NCBI RefSeq assembly: GCF_017349075.1
Contig: NZ_JAFMOF010000003.1
Location: 930,001-994,000, forward strand
From: Streptomyces triculaminicus
GTDB lineage: Bacteria > Actinomycetota > Actinomycetes > Streptomycetales > Streptomycetaceae
Direction of reading: 5' to 3'
Length of the DNA stretch: 64,000 nucleotides
Shown here: positions 1 through 7,715 of the stretch, piece by piece
Layout of the letters: each line of letters starts with the position of its first letter
Position numbering within the stretch: position 1 is the first letter of the stretch
Made by a program: the position numbers and the translations under genes
Notes under the pieces: model-generated
Told to the model about the DNA's origin: nothing
The model's database searches: none
Seen by the model: the letters and a program-made list of their open reading frames with translations, nothing else

Positions 1-579
1 GTCACCCAGGAACCGCGTGTCCCAGCCCTCTGTACCGTCCTGGTTCAGCGGGTCGGCGAAGTCGTGAATCAGCACACCAGCTTCATCCCGATGCCGCCAG
101 AACTCAACCAGATCCCGGGCCCCGTCGTGCGAGAGCGGGATCTGGTAGAGCGGATTGTGCCGCCGGTCGAACAGCAGCCGGCCAGCCTGCCCGGCACCCA
201 GCTCCTCGAAGGCGCACTCGATCCATCCTCGGAACGTCGGGTCGGCATCCGTAGCGACGTAGTCCTCATAGCGTGCCAGCGCCAGGTCCCGGCGGTCGTC
301 CTCCGGCGCCGCCAGGTACGGTTCTGGAATCAGTCGGTTGTCCTCACAGAACCGTACGAACACGGTCCCCAGGACCCATGCCACCGCGACCTGTGTAATC
401 CGTTCGTCCAGCCAGGAGTTCTCCGTCGCAGCAGTGCGGCCCAGCTTCTTTGCCTGCCTGTACTCGGCGCTGAGCCGGTCGCCTACCTTCCTGACCGCCT
501 TCACCTGCTTCGCCAAGTCGACTTCGACCGCCTTGACCTGCTGCTTCAGGTCGTTCAAAAGGGCCTTGCGGTCGATCAC
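1..579 (-). CDS. pglX: PglX, BREX type 2 adenine-specific DNA methyltransferase (N-terminal 193 codons, cut by window edge)
   Basis: Translating the minus strand from GTG at 579 gives an uninterrupted frame to base 1 that begins MIDRKALLNDLKQQVKAVE and continues with WLDERITQVAVAWVLGTVFVRFCEDN, the N-terminal pattern I know from Streptomyces PglX. In BREX type 2 (phage growth limitation), PglX methylates host DNA at adenines and is needed for phage exclusion; the catalytic NPPF/Y part would lie outside the window. The GTG start shares bases with the TGA stop of pglW (GTGA at 579-576), so the two are translationally coupled. The remaining genes (pglY, pglZ, brxD-like) are expected to the left. 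The plus-strand open frame at 64-612 is antisense to this gene. Confidence 0.9.
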   Translation of the reverse strand, partial: MIDRKALLNDLKQQVKAVEVDLAKQVKAVRKVGDRLSAEYRQAKKLGRTAATENSWLDERITQVAVAWVLGTVFVRFCEDNRLIPEPYLAAPEDDRRDLALARYEDYVATDADPTFRGWIECAFEELGAGQAGRLLFDRRHNPLYQIPLSHDGARDLVEFWRHRDEAGVLIHDFADPLNQDGTEGWDTRFLGD

Positions 580-3500
580 TTGACGTCTCCCTCAGTTCCT
601 TCAGTTCCTTGAGCGTTCATCGCACCGGTCCCATCCGACCGGTGAGCGTTGTCCACCCACGAGTCCGGAATCTCGATCCATTCACCCAGACCGGCCTGGT
701 ACGCCACCGCGACGTGGCCCAGCTTCGGTTCGCGCGCCGGTTCGCTCTGGGGCACCAGGAGCCACAACCCCCGCCCGCCCTGCCGGGCGGCTTCCGCCAG
801 CCGGTCGAGGAGGCCCATCGCGTTGTACCGGGCGAAGACCGTGGCTTCGGTCAGCAGGACCGGCCCAGTTCCGGGACCAAACCCTCGGCCACCATCCAGC
901 AGCGCACGCACCCGCGGTTCCACCGCGCCCCACGCCGTCCGCGCGTACTCCGCGAACTTCATCGCCCCGCGCGACCCCGGCTCGGCGACGTCCGCCTTGA
1001 GCAGCGTTTCCCAGGTGGGCTTCGTCCCGGGAGGGACGAGCGCGTGCATGGCCTCCAAAAACAGCTCCGTCACAGAGACAACCTCGGCGCCGAACCGGTC
1101 CGGCCGCCTCAGCTCGCGGACGGCATTCCACGCGTTGTCGTGACGCACCGTCAGTACGCGGTAGCCGTCTGTCCGCGCAGACGCGACCAGGCGTTCCTCC
1201 GCGCGGATCGCTCCGGCGAGCAGGGGATTGTCCGAGTAGCGTGTCACGGCGCCCACCTCGGTCGACCGGCGCCAGGCGCCGGTCGTCAGGTAGCTGGACG
1301 AGTTGTCCATGCGCGTGGGCAGATAGCGCAGCGTCTTGGTGTCCTCGCGCGTCGACAGCGTGAGGTCGAAGCCCGCGTCGCGCAGTGCCTTGGTCAGCGG
1401 GCCGTCGCTCGGCAGGTCGTGCGTCAGCCGACCATGGCTGTCCCGGACCGCGAGTTCGGGGAAGCGGGCTCGTACGCGCTCGTGCACGGCTTCGACGGTG
1501 AGGCCGGGCTGCCGTGCTTCGGGGACACCGGGGATCAGGGGCACGAGGCCCGCCTGGGTGAGGCGCAGTGCGCGCACGAGGGGCAGGTCTCGCGGGTAGA
1601 TCTCCAGGCGCGGGGTGGCGGCGGCGTTGAGGGAAGCCGCGGCGGCCAGTTCGACGAGACGGCGCTCGTCCCATTCCATGGTGCCGGGCGGCGGGGCGAG
1701 CGCGCCGAGTTCGGCGAGCACCGTCGTCGCCGTGGGCAGCGTGTCGAGTTTGGTGAGCCGGTCGGCGGTCCGGCCCAGCCTGGCCGCGTAGTCGAGGAGC
1801 CCGGGTGCGGTGGGGGTGTCGGGGGAGTCGTTCTCCCGCACGTCCAAGGCGAGCAGACCCGCACCCAGGGCCTCCTCTGTGGCCTTGCGGTTGGGCTGGT
1901 GCTGGAACTCCGCCTCCTCCGGCTCCAGCTGCTCCACTTCCACCACGGCCCGGACGGCGGCGAGGGCGAGCGCGCGGCGCTGTTCCCGCTGGGACAGCTG
2001 CGTACCACGGCGCACGGCGAGAGCGTCGGCGATCTCGGCGGCGGAGGCGACCCGTCCGAGGCTGGCGAGCAGGTCCATGACCTCCTGGCGCAGTGCCTGG
2101 ATCGCCGGGTGCTTCTTCCAGCGCTTGCGCTCCTCCTTGATCATTTGCGGGATGCGCCCGGCCGACAGACCGAGCTCGTCCGCGACGTCCTTCTGCTTGG
2201 GCCAGACGCCGATGCCGGGTAGTTCACCGCGGTCGTTGGGCAGACGCAGCAGCAGCCGGACCATTTCGACCTTGTTGCGGTTGGAGCCGTTGGTGTTCAG
2301 CTCCGGCACGAAGACGGTGGCGAGGGTGTCGAGGCTGATCGAGCGCAGCGTGGCGCCGGCCAGGCCGCCCACGTTGTTGCGGGCGGCGAGGGCCCCGAGT
2401 GCGGCTGTTTCGGCGACAGAAAGCTGCTCGAGCTCCTCCTTGGCCTCGGCCCGGCCCCGCGGCGTCAGCGGCGAAACCGGGGCCTCACGCAGCCGCTCAC
2501 CCCACTCGCGCTGACGGCGCTGCACCTCGGTACGGGTCTTGGCGCCCAGGCCCGGAGCGTTGAGGAGCTTGCGGCGGCTGTAATCGAGAAGGCCACCGAC
2601 GGTGGTGATGCCGAGTCCGTAGAGGAAGGACTCGGCGGCCGGAGTGAGACCGGCGGCCGACAGGTGTGTGTCACGGGTGACGCGAGCGGCCAGCTGTTCA
2701 CGCTGCTGTTCGGCGGTGAGCGGCTCGGCGTCCGTGACGGCGGACGGTTCCTCGAGGCTCTGCGCGGTCGTCCCGGGGTGACGGGAGCGGTGGCTGGACG
2801 TCACCGTCTGTGCGGCGTCGAGGAATACCTTCTTCCAGGCGTCCCGCATCGGCTTCAGCTCGGGGAAGCGCTTGGTGGCGTCCCGGTGCAAGGCCTTGTG
2901 GAAGAAGGCGACGAGGCCGTCCCGTACGGCGGGTTCGAAGGCGTCGGCGGCGATCGTCGGGTGAGGGAGTTCCTCCGCGGTCGTCATCTGAGGCAGGACC
3001 GCCCCGTCGCCCCATCTGGGCAGCTCGCGCGAGGCCATCTCGTGCAGCGTGACGGCGACCGCGTACCGCTCGGCGTGAGAGTCGTAGGCGGAGCGCTGGA
3101 GCCCGCCGATGAACGGGTCGAGGTAGCCCTCCGTGCCGGCTTCGTAGTCCTTCGCCGGATAGCCGGCCAGCGAGAAGTCGATGAGCACGAGTTCGCGGGT
3201 GCGGTTCGGCCGGACGCGGATCGCAATATTGTCCGGCTTCAAGTCGCGGTGCCAGACGCCCTCACCCTCAAGGAAATCGACGGCGCCGAACAGATAGTCG
3301 CCGTACGCCTCCAGCTCGTCGAGCGGAAGGCGGCCCCGCTCGCGGAGCTGGCGGGCTACCGTCTCCTCGCGGCGGCGCGTGCGGGTGCCGCACTCGGTGC
3401 TGTCCTCGTCGATCTCCGGGCGCTCGTCGCCCACGTACTCCAGCGCGAGCACCGTACGGCCGGCGATGCGCAGCGGCTCCGGCTCGGTCAGGCGGATGAT

Positions 3501-5249
3501 CCGGGAGTCGGGGCGCAGACGTCCCATGACCTCGGCCTCACGGGCCAGGATCTCGCCCCGGGAGTCGGAGAGCGCCACCTTGAGCACGTTCAGGGGACGG
3601 CCCTTACGGGCCTCAGCCTCCAGGTCGCGCACCAGGAAGGCGCGGCTGGTCGAGCCCGTACCGAGGCGGCGGCGGACCTCCCAGCGGCCGCCGAGAACGT
3701 CGCCCGCCACGGCCTCCAGCGGGTCCTTCTCGGGGACCTCGGGCGCGGGGGGAACGGGCGGTGACGTGAGCGTGTCCTCGACGAGCTCCAGCATCTCCAG
3801 GAACTCGTCCACGGAGGACAGACGTTGCTCGGGACGGTAGGCGGTGGCCGCCTGCACCAGCTCGTCGATGTCCTCTGACAGGCCGTCCACCAGTGAACTG
3901 GGGCGAAGCCCCTCGCCGGCCTCGAGGCGGGACAGAAGCTCGGCTTGGCTGGCGGCAGGCGCCTTGCCGGTGACTAGCAGGTAGGTGAGGACGCCGAGGC
4001 CGTACACGTCCAGGTAGACCGGGTCGGCGTTGAGTGCGGTCAGCTCGGGTGCGAGGTACGGATCGGAGCCTTCGGGCACGTGCATGGCGGACAGGGCCGT
4101 CGGAGCGAAACGGCTCAGGGCCTGAGCCGGGCCGCCTACGGTGCTGCGCTGTGTGGCGACCTGCCAGTCGGACACCTGTAGGTAAGGGGCGAGCCATGCT
4201 GCCTCTTGGCCGATCGCCTGTCCTTTGGGGCCCCGGTTGCGCGGGATGACGTGCACGGAGCGTGCTGCGAGGGCCCGGTGGTGAATGCGGCTGGAGTGCG
4301 CGGAGCGCATCGTCTCGGCCAGCTGCCGTACGAGCGCCATACGGCCGAGGATGTCGAGGTGCTGTCCGTACTGGAGTAGATACTCGTCCAGGCGCAGGGT
4401 CTGTGGGTGGTAGTCGAAGATGAGCGCGGGGCCGGCCGAGTGCCCGGACGGGTCGTACTGCTTGAGGTGTACGGCGCCGGGGTGGCGAAAGCGCCGAAGG
4501 ACCGCGGCCTCGCGCCGGGCGGCGCGCTCCACCGACTGGCGAATGGAGGCGTCCGAGCCGCGTTCCCGGAGGTAGATGCGCACGCGCGCCGCCTCGGGCA
4601 GTTCGGCGTGCTTGGCCAGGTAGTCGGCCCAGGTGCGTCCGGAGTCGAATGCCTTCCGGTCCAGCCGGTAGGGACCGACCTTGTACTCGGCGTCGCTGCG
4701 GCGGATACCGACCTGCTCGAGAGCGGCCTTGATCTCGCGTGAGTCGATGGCGGTGATGCGCTGCCGCTCGTCACGCGGCGGCTGCTTGAGCATCTCGGCC
4801 AGCTCGCTCACGGTGTGAACGCCGTTGAGGTCGTTGGCCGGAAGACGGATGCGCAGTGCGTCGTCGGTGAAGCAGACGGCCTCGCCCACCCAGATGCGCT
4901 TGCCCTGCTGCTTCAGCAGCGCCGCGAGCTCTTTCGCCTTCTTGTTGGCCAGGTGCAGGGGATTGCCGTGCGTCTCGCGACGGCGGCCATTGGGCGCGGT
5001 CTGCACCCAGGTGCCGTTCTCACTAGTGACCGAGCCGTGCCAGTCCTTGAGTTCGATCAGGTACATGCTGCCGGGGGCGACGACGAGGAGATCGACCTCC
5101 CGGACGTGTCCGCTGTTCGCGGTGAAGGTGAAGTTCGACCAGGCCCGCCATGGATCGGAGTCCGGTAACTCCTTGCGGATGGATTCCAGGCCGCGGCGCT
5201 CGTGATCGAACCCCGACTCGGTGACCGTGATCCACCGGCCTTCACGCAT
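576..5249 (-). CDS. pglW: PglW, BREX type 2 serine/threonine kinase with N-terminal NERD domain (1557 aa)
   Basis: Predicted cytoplasmic kinase of the BREX type 2/Pgl phage-resistance system. Residues about 15-130 form a NERD nuclease-like domain with the PD-(D/E)XK trio D53, E66 and K68 (EVDLLVV...LIELKDWHG). A first kinase-like domain (about 200-490) is degenerate, with HHRALAARS where HRDLKxxN is expected. A second kinase domain (about 525-830) has a glycine loop (GTGSTSRAF) and an intact HRDLKPDN, but DFS in place of DFG, keeping the metal-binding Asp. Around 865-920 there is a helix-hairpin stretch like the RNA polymerase alpha C-terminal domain (GITTVGGLLDYSRRKLLNAP), followed by a helical region of unknown role. 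Length and order fit PglW. ATG 5249 follows a GGGGGG tract; the upstream ATG at 5253 runs into a stop. Cotranscribed with pglX. Confidence 0.92.
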   Translation of the reverse strand: MREGRWITVTESGFDHERRGLESIRKELPDSDPWRAWSNFTFTANSGHVREVDLLVVAPGSMYLIELKDWHGSVTSENGTWVQTAPNGRRRETHGNPLHLANKKAKELAALLKQQGKRIWVGEAVCFTDDALRIRLPANDLNGVHTVSELAEMLKQPPRDERQRITAIDSREIKAALEQVGIRRSDAEYKVGPYRLDRKAFDSGRTWADYLAKHAELPEAARVRIYLRERGSDASIRQSVERAARREAAVLRRFRHPGAVHLKQYDPSGHSAGPALIFDYHPQTLRLDEYLLQYGQHLDILGRMALVRQLAETMRSAHSSRIHHRALAARSVHVIPRNRGPKGQAIGQEAAWLAPYLQVSDWQVATQRSTVGGPAQALSRFAPTALSAMHVPEGSDPYLAPELTALNADPVYLDVYGLGVLTYLLVTGKAPAASQAELLSRLEAGEGLRPSSLVDGLSEDIDELVQAATAYRPEQRLSSVDEFLEMLELVEDTLTSPPVPPAPEVPEKDPLEAVAGDVLGGRWEVRRRLGTGSTSRAFLVRDLEAEARKGRPLNVLKVALSDSRGEILAREAEVMGRLRPDSRIIRLTEPEPLRIAGRTVLALEYVGDERPEIDEDSTECGTRTRRREETVARQLRERGRLPLDELEAYGDYLFGAVDFLEGEGVWHRDLKPDNIAIRVRPNRTRELVLIDFSLAGYPAKDYEAGTEGYLDPFIGGLQRSAYDSHAERYAVAVTLHEMASRELPRWGDGAVLPQMTTAEELPHPTIAADAFEPAVRDGLVAFFHKALHRDATKRFPELKPMRDAWKKVFLDAAQTVTSSHRSRHPGTTAQSLEEPSAVTDAEPLTAEQQREQLAARVTRDTHLSAAGLTPAAESFLYGLGITTVGGLLDYSRRKLLNAPGLGAKTRTEVQRRQREWGERLREAPVSPLTPRGRAEAKEELEQLSVAETAALGALAARNNVGGLAGATLRSISLDTLATVFVPELNTNGSNRNKVEMVRLLLRLPNDRGELPGIGVWPKQKDVADELGLSAGRIPQMIKEERKRWKKHPAIQALRQEVMDLLASLGRVASAAEIADALAVRRGTQLSQREQRRALALAAVRAVVEVEQLEPEEAEFQHQPNRKATEEALGAGLLALDVRENDSPDTPTAPGLLDYAARLGRTADRLTKLDTLPTATTVLAELGALAPPPGTMEWDERRLVELAAAASLNAAATPRLEIYPRDLPLVRALRLTQAGLVPLIPGVPEARQPGLTVEAVHERVRARFPELAVRDSHGRLTHDLPSDGPLTKALRDAGFDLTLSTREDTKTLRYLPTRMDNSSSYLTTGAWRRSTEVGAVTRYSDNPLLAGAIRAEERLVASARTDGYRVLTVRHDNAWNAVRELRRPDRFGAEVVSVTELFLEAMHALVPPGTKPTWETLLKADVAEPGSRGAMKFAEYARTAWGAVEPRVRALLDGGRGFGPGTGPVLLTEATVFARYNAMGLLDRLAEAARQGGRGLWLLVPQSEPAREPKLGHVAVAYQAGLGEWIEIPDSWVDNAHRSDGTGAMNAQGTEGTEGDVK

Positions 5250-5586
5250 GCATTGCCCCCCGGCACCTTGAATCGTGTGGTGAACGACCGCCCGTGTGAT
5301 GTGCGTCTCGGCAGCCGAAACCGTCGTTGTAACCCCCCGTTGGGGAATCCTAACGGTGGGCTCTGGGCTGGGAGGGTCGTCGCGATGGATGAGACCGAGC
5401 GGTGGCGGATCTACCGGGGCAAACCGCCAATGCCGGTGTCACCGCTGTTGAGCGTCTCGCCTCGCCCGCCCCTGCAGTCCTGACGCCGCCGGCGGGCCGG
5501 CTGATCCAGCCGCTGCCGCGCAGGGTGCTTGGTTGACGCTGTAACCCTCGTGCATCGCACAGGTATTCTTGAGCCGACCTCGTCAC
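5250..5586. promoter_or_regulatory. Divergent intergenic region between pglW and the first nuclease-helicase gene
   Basis: No convincing gene. On the minus strand a TAGGAT hexamer (bases 5352-5347), a good Streptomyces -10, lies about 95 bases before the pglW start, but no clear -35 stands at the usual distance. It sits inside a small inverted repeat (CCGTT at 5337-5341, AACGG at 5352-5356). On the plus strand TTGACG (5533-5538) and TATTCT (5564-5569) are 25 bases apart, too far for a standard promoter. Promoter calls here are tentative. Confidence 0.3.
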
Positions 5587-5680
5587 TGCGGCCCGACAGG
5601 CTTCCGATCCGCCCTGATGTGGATGTAACGGACACGCCCCCACCCGCACGAGTCTCTTCGTGCTGCCTGGGGGGCATTTC
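5587..5680 (+). promoter_or_regulatory. Conserved leader with RBS-sequestering hairpin, copy 1
   Basis: Shares two blocks with the leader of the paralogous gene downstream: TGCGGCCCGAC(A/G)GGCTTCC (starts 5587) and the hairpin block ending just before the start codon. Inner stem GCACGA (5646-5651) pairs with TCGTGC (5658-5663); outer stem CCCCCA (5637-5642) pairs with TGGGGG (5668-5673). The outer 3' arm is the G-rich ribosome-binding site, so the folded RNA would hide it. Loop length and inner-stem length differ from copy 2 while pairing is kept, which argues for RNA structure. No U-tract follows, so it is not a standard terminator. Confidence 0.6.
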
Positions 5681-7579
5681 TTGTTGTTCCGTGCGTCCGC
5701 CGAAACCGTCGCCGCCATGGCGCTGGACAGCTCGCTCTTCCTCCACCTGAACGAGCAGTTCTTCCACGTGCTCGGACACCGGCCGGGGTCGTCCGAGGCC
5801 CGGTCGTGGGAGCGCAGCATTCCCGCCCTGGCCGCAGCCCTGAATGATGCGGGACTCGGGAACGTCGAGGTCATCCTCGAGTACGCGCTTCCGCTGAACA
5901 GCAGGCGTGTCGACGCGGTGCTCGCCGGCATCCACCCGGTCACCGGCGACCCCTCCTACGTCGTGGTGGAGCTCAAGCAATGGAGCCAGGCCACGCCGGA
6001 CGAGGATGACCCTTCTCTCTGCCGCCTCGACGACGGCCCGGGCCGCCGGTACGCCCGCCCTGTGCTCAACCCCATCGAGCAGGTGCGCCGGTACTGCCAG
6101 TACATCGCCGGCTTCAACGGAGCCGTCGCGGGACACCCGGAGCGGGTCAGCGGTGTGGCGTATCTTCACAACGCCACTGAATTCGGTGTCGCCGGCCTGC
6201 GCGACATCGAGTGCGACGATCAGGGACAGTTGTTCACCGCCGGCCGGCGTGGTGAGTTCCTCGACTACCTTCGTGCCAAGCTGAGCCCCACGATTCCGGG
6301 TGCTCGCGCTGCCGACGAACTGCTCAGCGGGAAACCGGTGCCGTCCAGGCAACTGATGTCCGTCGCGGCCCAGGAGGTTCGCGAGCGAGAACTGTTCGTC
6401 CTCCTGGACGAGCAGCAGGTCGCATACCGGATGGTCCTCAATGCCGTCCGCAGGGCGAAGCAGGCCGACCGCAAGGAGGTCGTGGTCGTCACCGGCGGTC
6501 CGGGGACGGGCAAGAGCGTCATCGCGCTCTCCTTGCTCGGTGAGCTGTACCGGCAGGGCGTGCCGACGCTCCACGCAACCGGCTCGCAGTCGTTCACCAC
6601 GACCATGCGCAAGGTCGCGGGGGCCCGTAAGCGTGAGGTGCAGGACCTCTTCAAGTACTTCAACAGCTTCATGACGGCTGAGAAGAACAGCCTTGACGTC
6701 CTGATCTGCGACGAGGCCCACCGGATCCGCGAAACCTCGGCCAACCGCTATACCCCGGCCGCCCACCGCACCGGCAGGGCTCAGATCGACGAGCTCATCG
6801 ACGTGGCTCGCGTACCCGTTTTCCTCCTCGACGAGCACCAGGTGGTGCGTCCCGGCGAACTGGGCACGGTGGCCGACATCAGGGCGGCAGCGGCGGTGAA
6901 GAATATCGGCTGCACCGAGATCCGGTTGGACGGCCAGTTCCGGTGCGGTGGCAGCGAAGCCTACGTGCGATGGGTCGTACGGCTCCTCGGTCTCGAAGAG
7001 GGCGGGCCGGTGGCCTGGGAGCCCGACGACCGCATGCAGCTGCGGGTCGCCGACACCCCGGAGGAAATGGAGGGCTTCCTGGAGGGCCGCCGTGCCGAGG
7101 GATACGGAGCCCGTATCTCTGCCGGCTACTGCTGGCCATGGTCGAAGGAACCCAAGCCGGGAGACCCCCTCGCTGCGGACGTGGTGATCGAGGAATGGGC
7201 CCGTCCCTGGAACCTGCGCGGTGATCGAGGTGTGGCCGGCGCGCCTCCGTCGGCGCTCTGGGCCACTGACCCTGCCGGATTCACCCAGATCGGATGCGTC
7301 TACACCGCGCAGGGCTTTGAGTACGACTGGTCGGGCGTCATCATCGGACCGGACCTGGTCTGGCGAGGCGACAGGTGGGTCACGGACCGTACGGCGTCCA
7401 AGGACCCCGTGTTCAAGAAGTCCACCTCCGATGCCGACGTCGACCGCCTCATCCGCAACACCTACAAGGTGTTGCTGACACGAGGCATGGTCGGCACCGT
7501 GGTGTACTCCACCGATGCGGAGACGCGCGAGAAGCTTCGGGAGCTCGTGGGAGAGCGGGACGTTATTGCCGCGGTCTGA
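5681..7579 (+). CDS. Predicted PD-(D/E)XK-like nuclease fused to DUF2075/Schlafen-type SF1 helicase (632 aa), paralogue 1
   Basis: Predicted cytoplasmic nuclease-helicase of the defence island. Residues about 65-100 carry a restriction-endonuclease-like pattern (RRVDAVLAG, then YVVVELKQW), with Asp and ExK as likely metal ligands. From about 270 a superfamily 1 helicase of the DUF2075 group follows: Walker A GGPGTGKS, Walker B LICDEAHR, DEHQVVRPGE, QFRCGGS, YTAQGFEYDW and the arginine-finger region YKVLLTRG. Start TTG 5681 is chosen because it follows the GGGGGG tract by 6 bases, is exactly equivalent to the ATG of the paralogue (both 21 bases after an in-frame GTG inside the hairpin), and gives an N-terminus (LFRASAETVAAM) aligning with LLKLSANDLLTL there. 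GTG 5660 and ATG 5711 are alternatives. Target is unknown. Confidence 0.8.
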   Translation: MLFRASAETVAAMALDSSLFLHLNEQFFHVLGHRPGSSEARSWERSIPALAAALNDAGLGNVEVILEYALPLNSRRVDAVLAGIHPVTGDPSYVVVELKQWSQATPDEDDPSLCRLDDGPGRRYARPVLNPIEQVRRYCQYIAGFNGAVAGHPERVSGVAYLHNATEFGVAGLRDIECDDQGQLFTAGRRGEFLDYLRAKLSPTIPGARAADELLSGKPVPSRQLMSVAAQEVRERELFVLLDEQQVAYRMVLNAVRRAKQADRKEVVVVTGGPGTGKSVIALSLLGELYRQGVPTLHATGSQSFTTTMRKVAGARKREVQDLFKYFNSFMTAEKNSLDVLICDEAHRIRETSANRYTPAAHRTGRAQIDELIDVARVPVFLLDEHQVVRPGELGTVADIRAAAAVKNIGCTEIRLDGQFRCGGSEAYVRWVVRLLGLEEGGPVAWEPDDRMQLRVADTPEEMEGFLEGRRAEGYGARISAGYCWPWSKEPKPGDPLAADVVIEEWARPWNLRGDRGVAGAPPSALWATDPAGFTQIGCVYTAQGFEYDWSGVIIGPDLVWRGDRWVTDRTASKDPVFKKSTSDADVDRLIRNTYKVLLTRGMVGTVVYSTDAETREKLRELVGERDVIAAV

Positions 7580-7640
7580 GACACGCCCGAGCCCACCGTT
7601 TCCCCGGTCCCGGCCGACTCTCTAAGATCGTCGCCACGGT

Positions 7641-7715
7641 TGCGGCCCGACGGGCTTCCTGAGCAGGACATGCCCCCACCCGCACGAGTCACTCGTGCTC
7701 TGGGGGAACCACCTC
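7641..7715 (+). promoter_or_regulatory. Conserved leader with RBS-sequestering hairpin, copy 2
   Basis: Second copy of the leader. Inner stem GCACGAG (7682-7688), loop TCA, CTCGTGC (7692-7698); outer stem CCCCCA (7673-7678) with TGGGGG (7701-7706), which is the RBS of the gene starting at ATG 7716. A TAAGAT hexamer at 7623-7628, about 13 bases before the shared block, could be a -10, so this gene may have its own promoter within the 136-base gap after paralogue 1. The 5' shared block begins TGCGGCCCGACGGGCTTCC at 7641. Confidence 0.6.

Noticed and set aside
64..612. Plus-strand open frame of 182 codons at the left end
   Set aside because: It is antisense to pglX, whose minus-strand translation is clearly a known family with a coupled start.
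5533..5569. TTGACG and TATTCT as a promoter of the first nuclease-helicase gene
   Set aside because: Spacing of 25 bases is outside the normal 16-19 range.
5637..5674. Leader hairpin as a transcription terminator
   Set aside because: It directly precedes a start codon in both copies, lacks a U-tract and includes the ribosome-binding site, so a translational role fits better.
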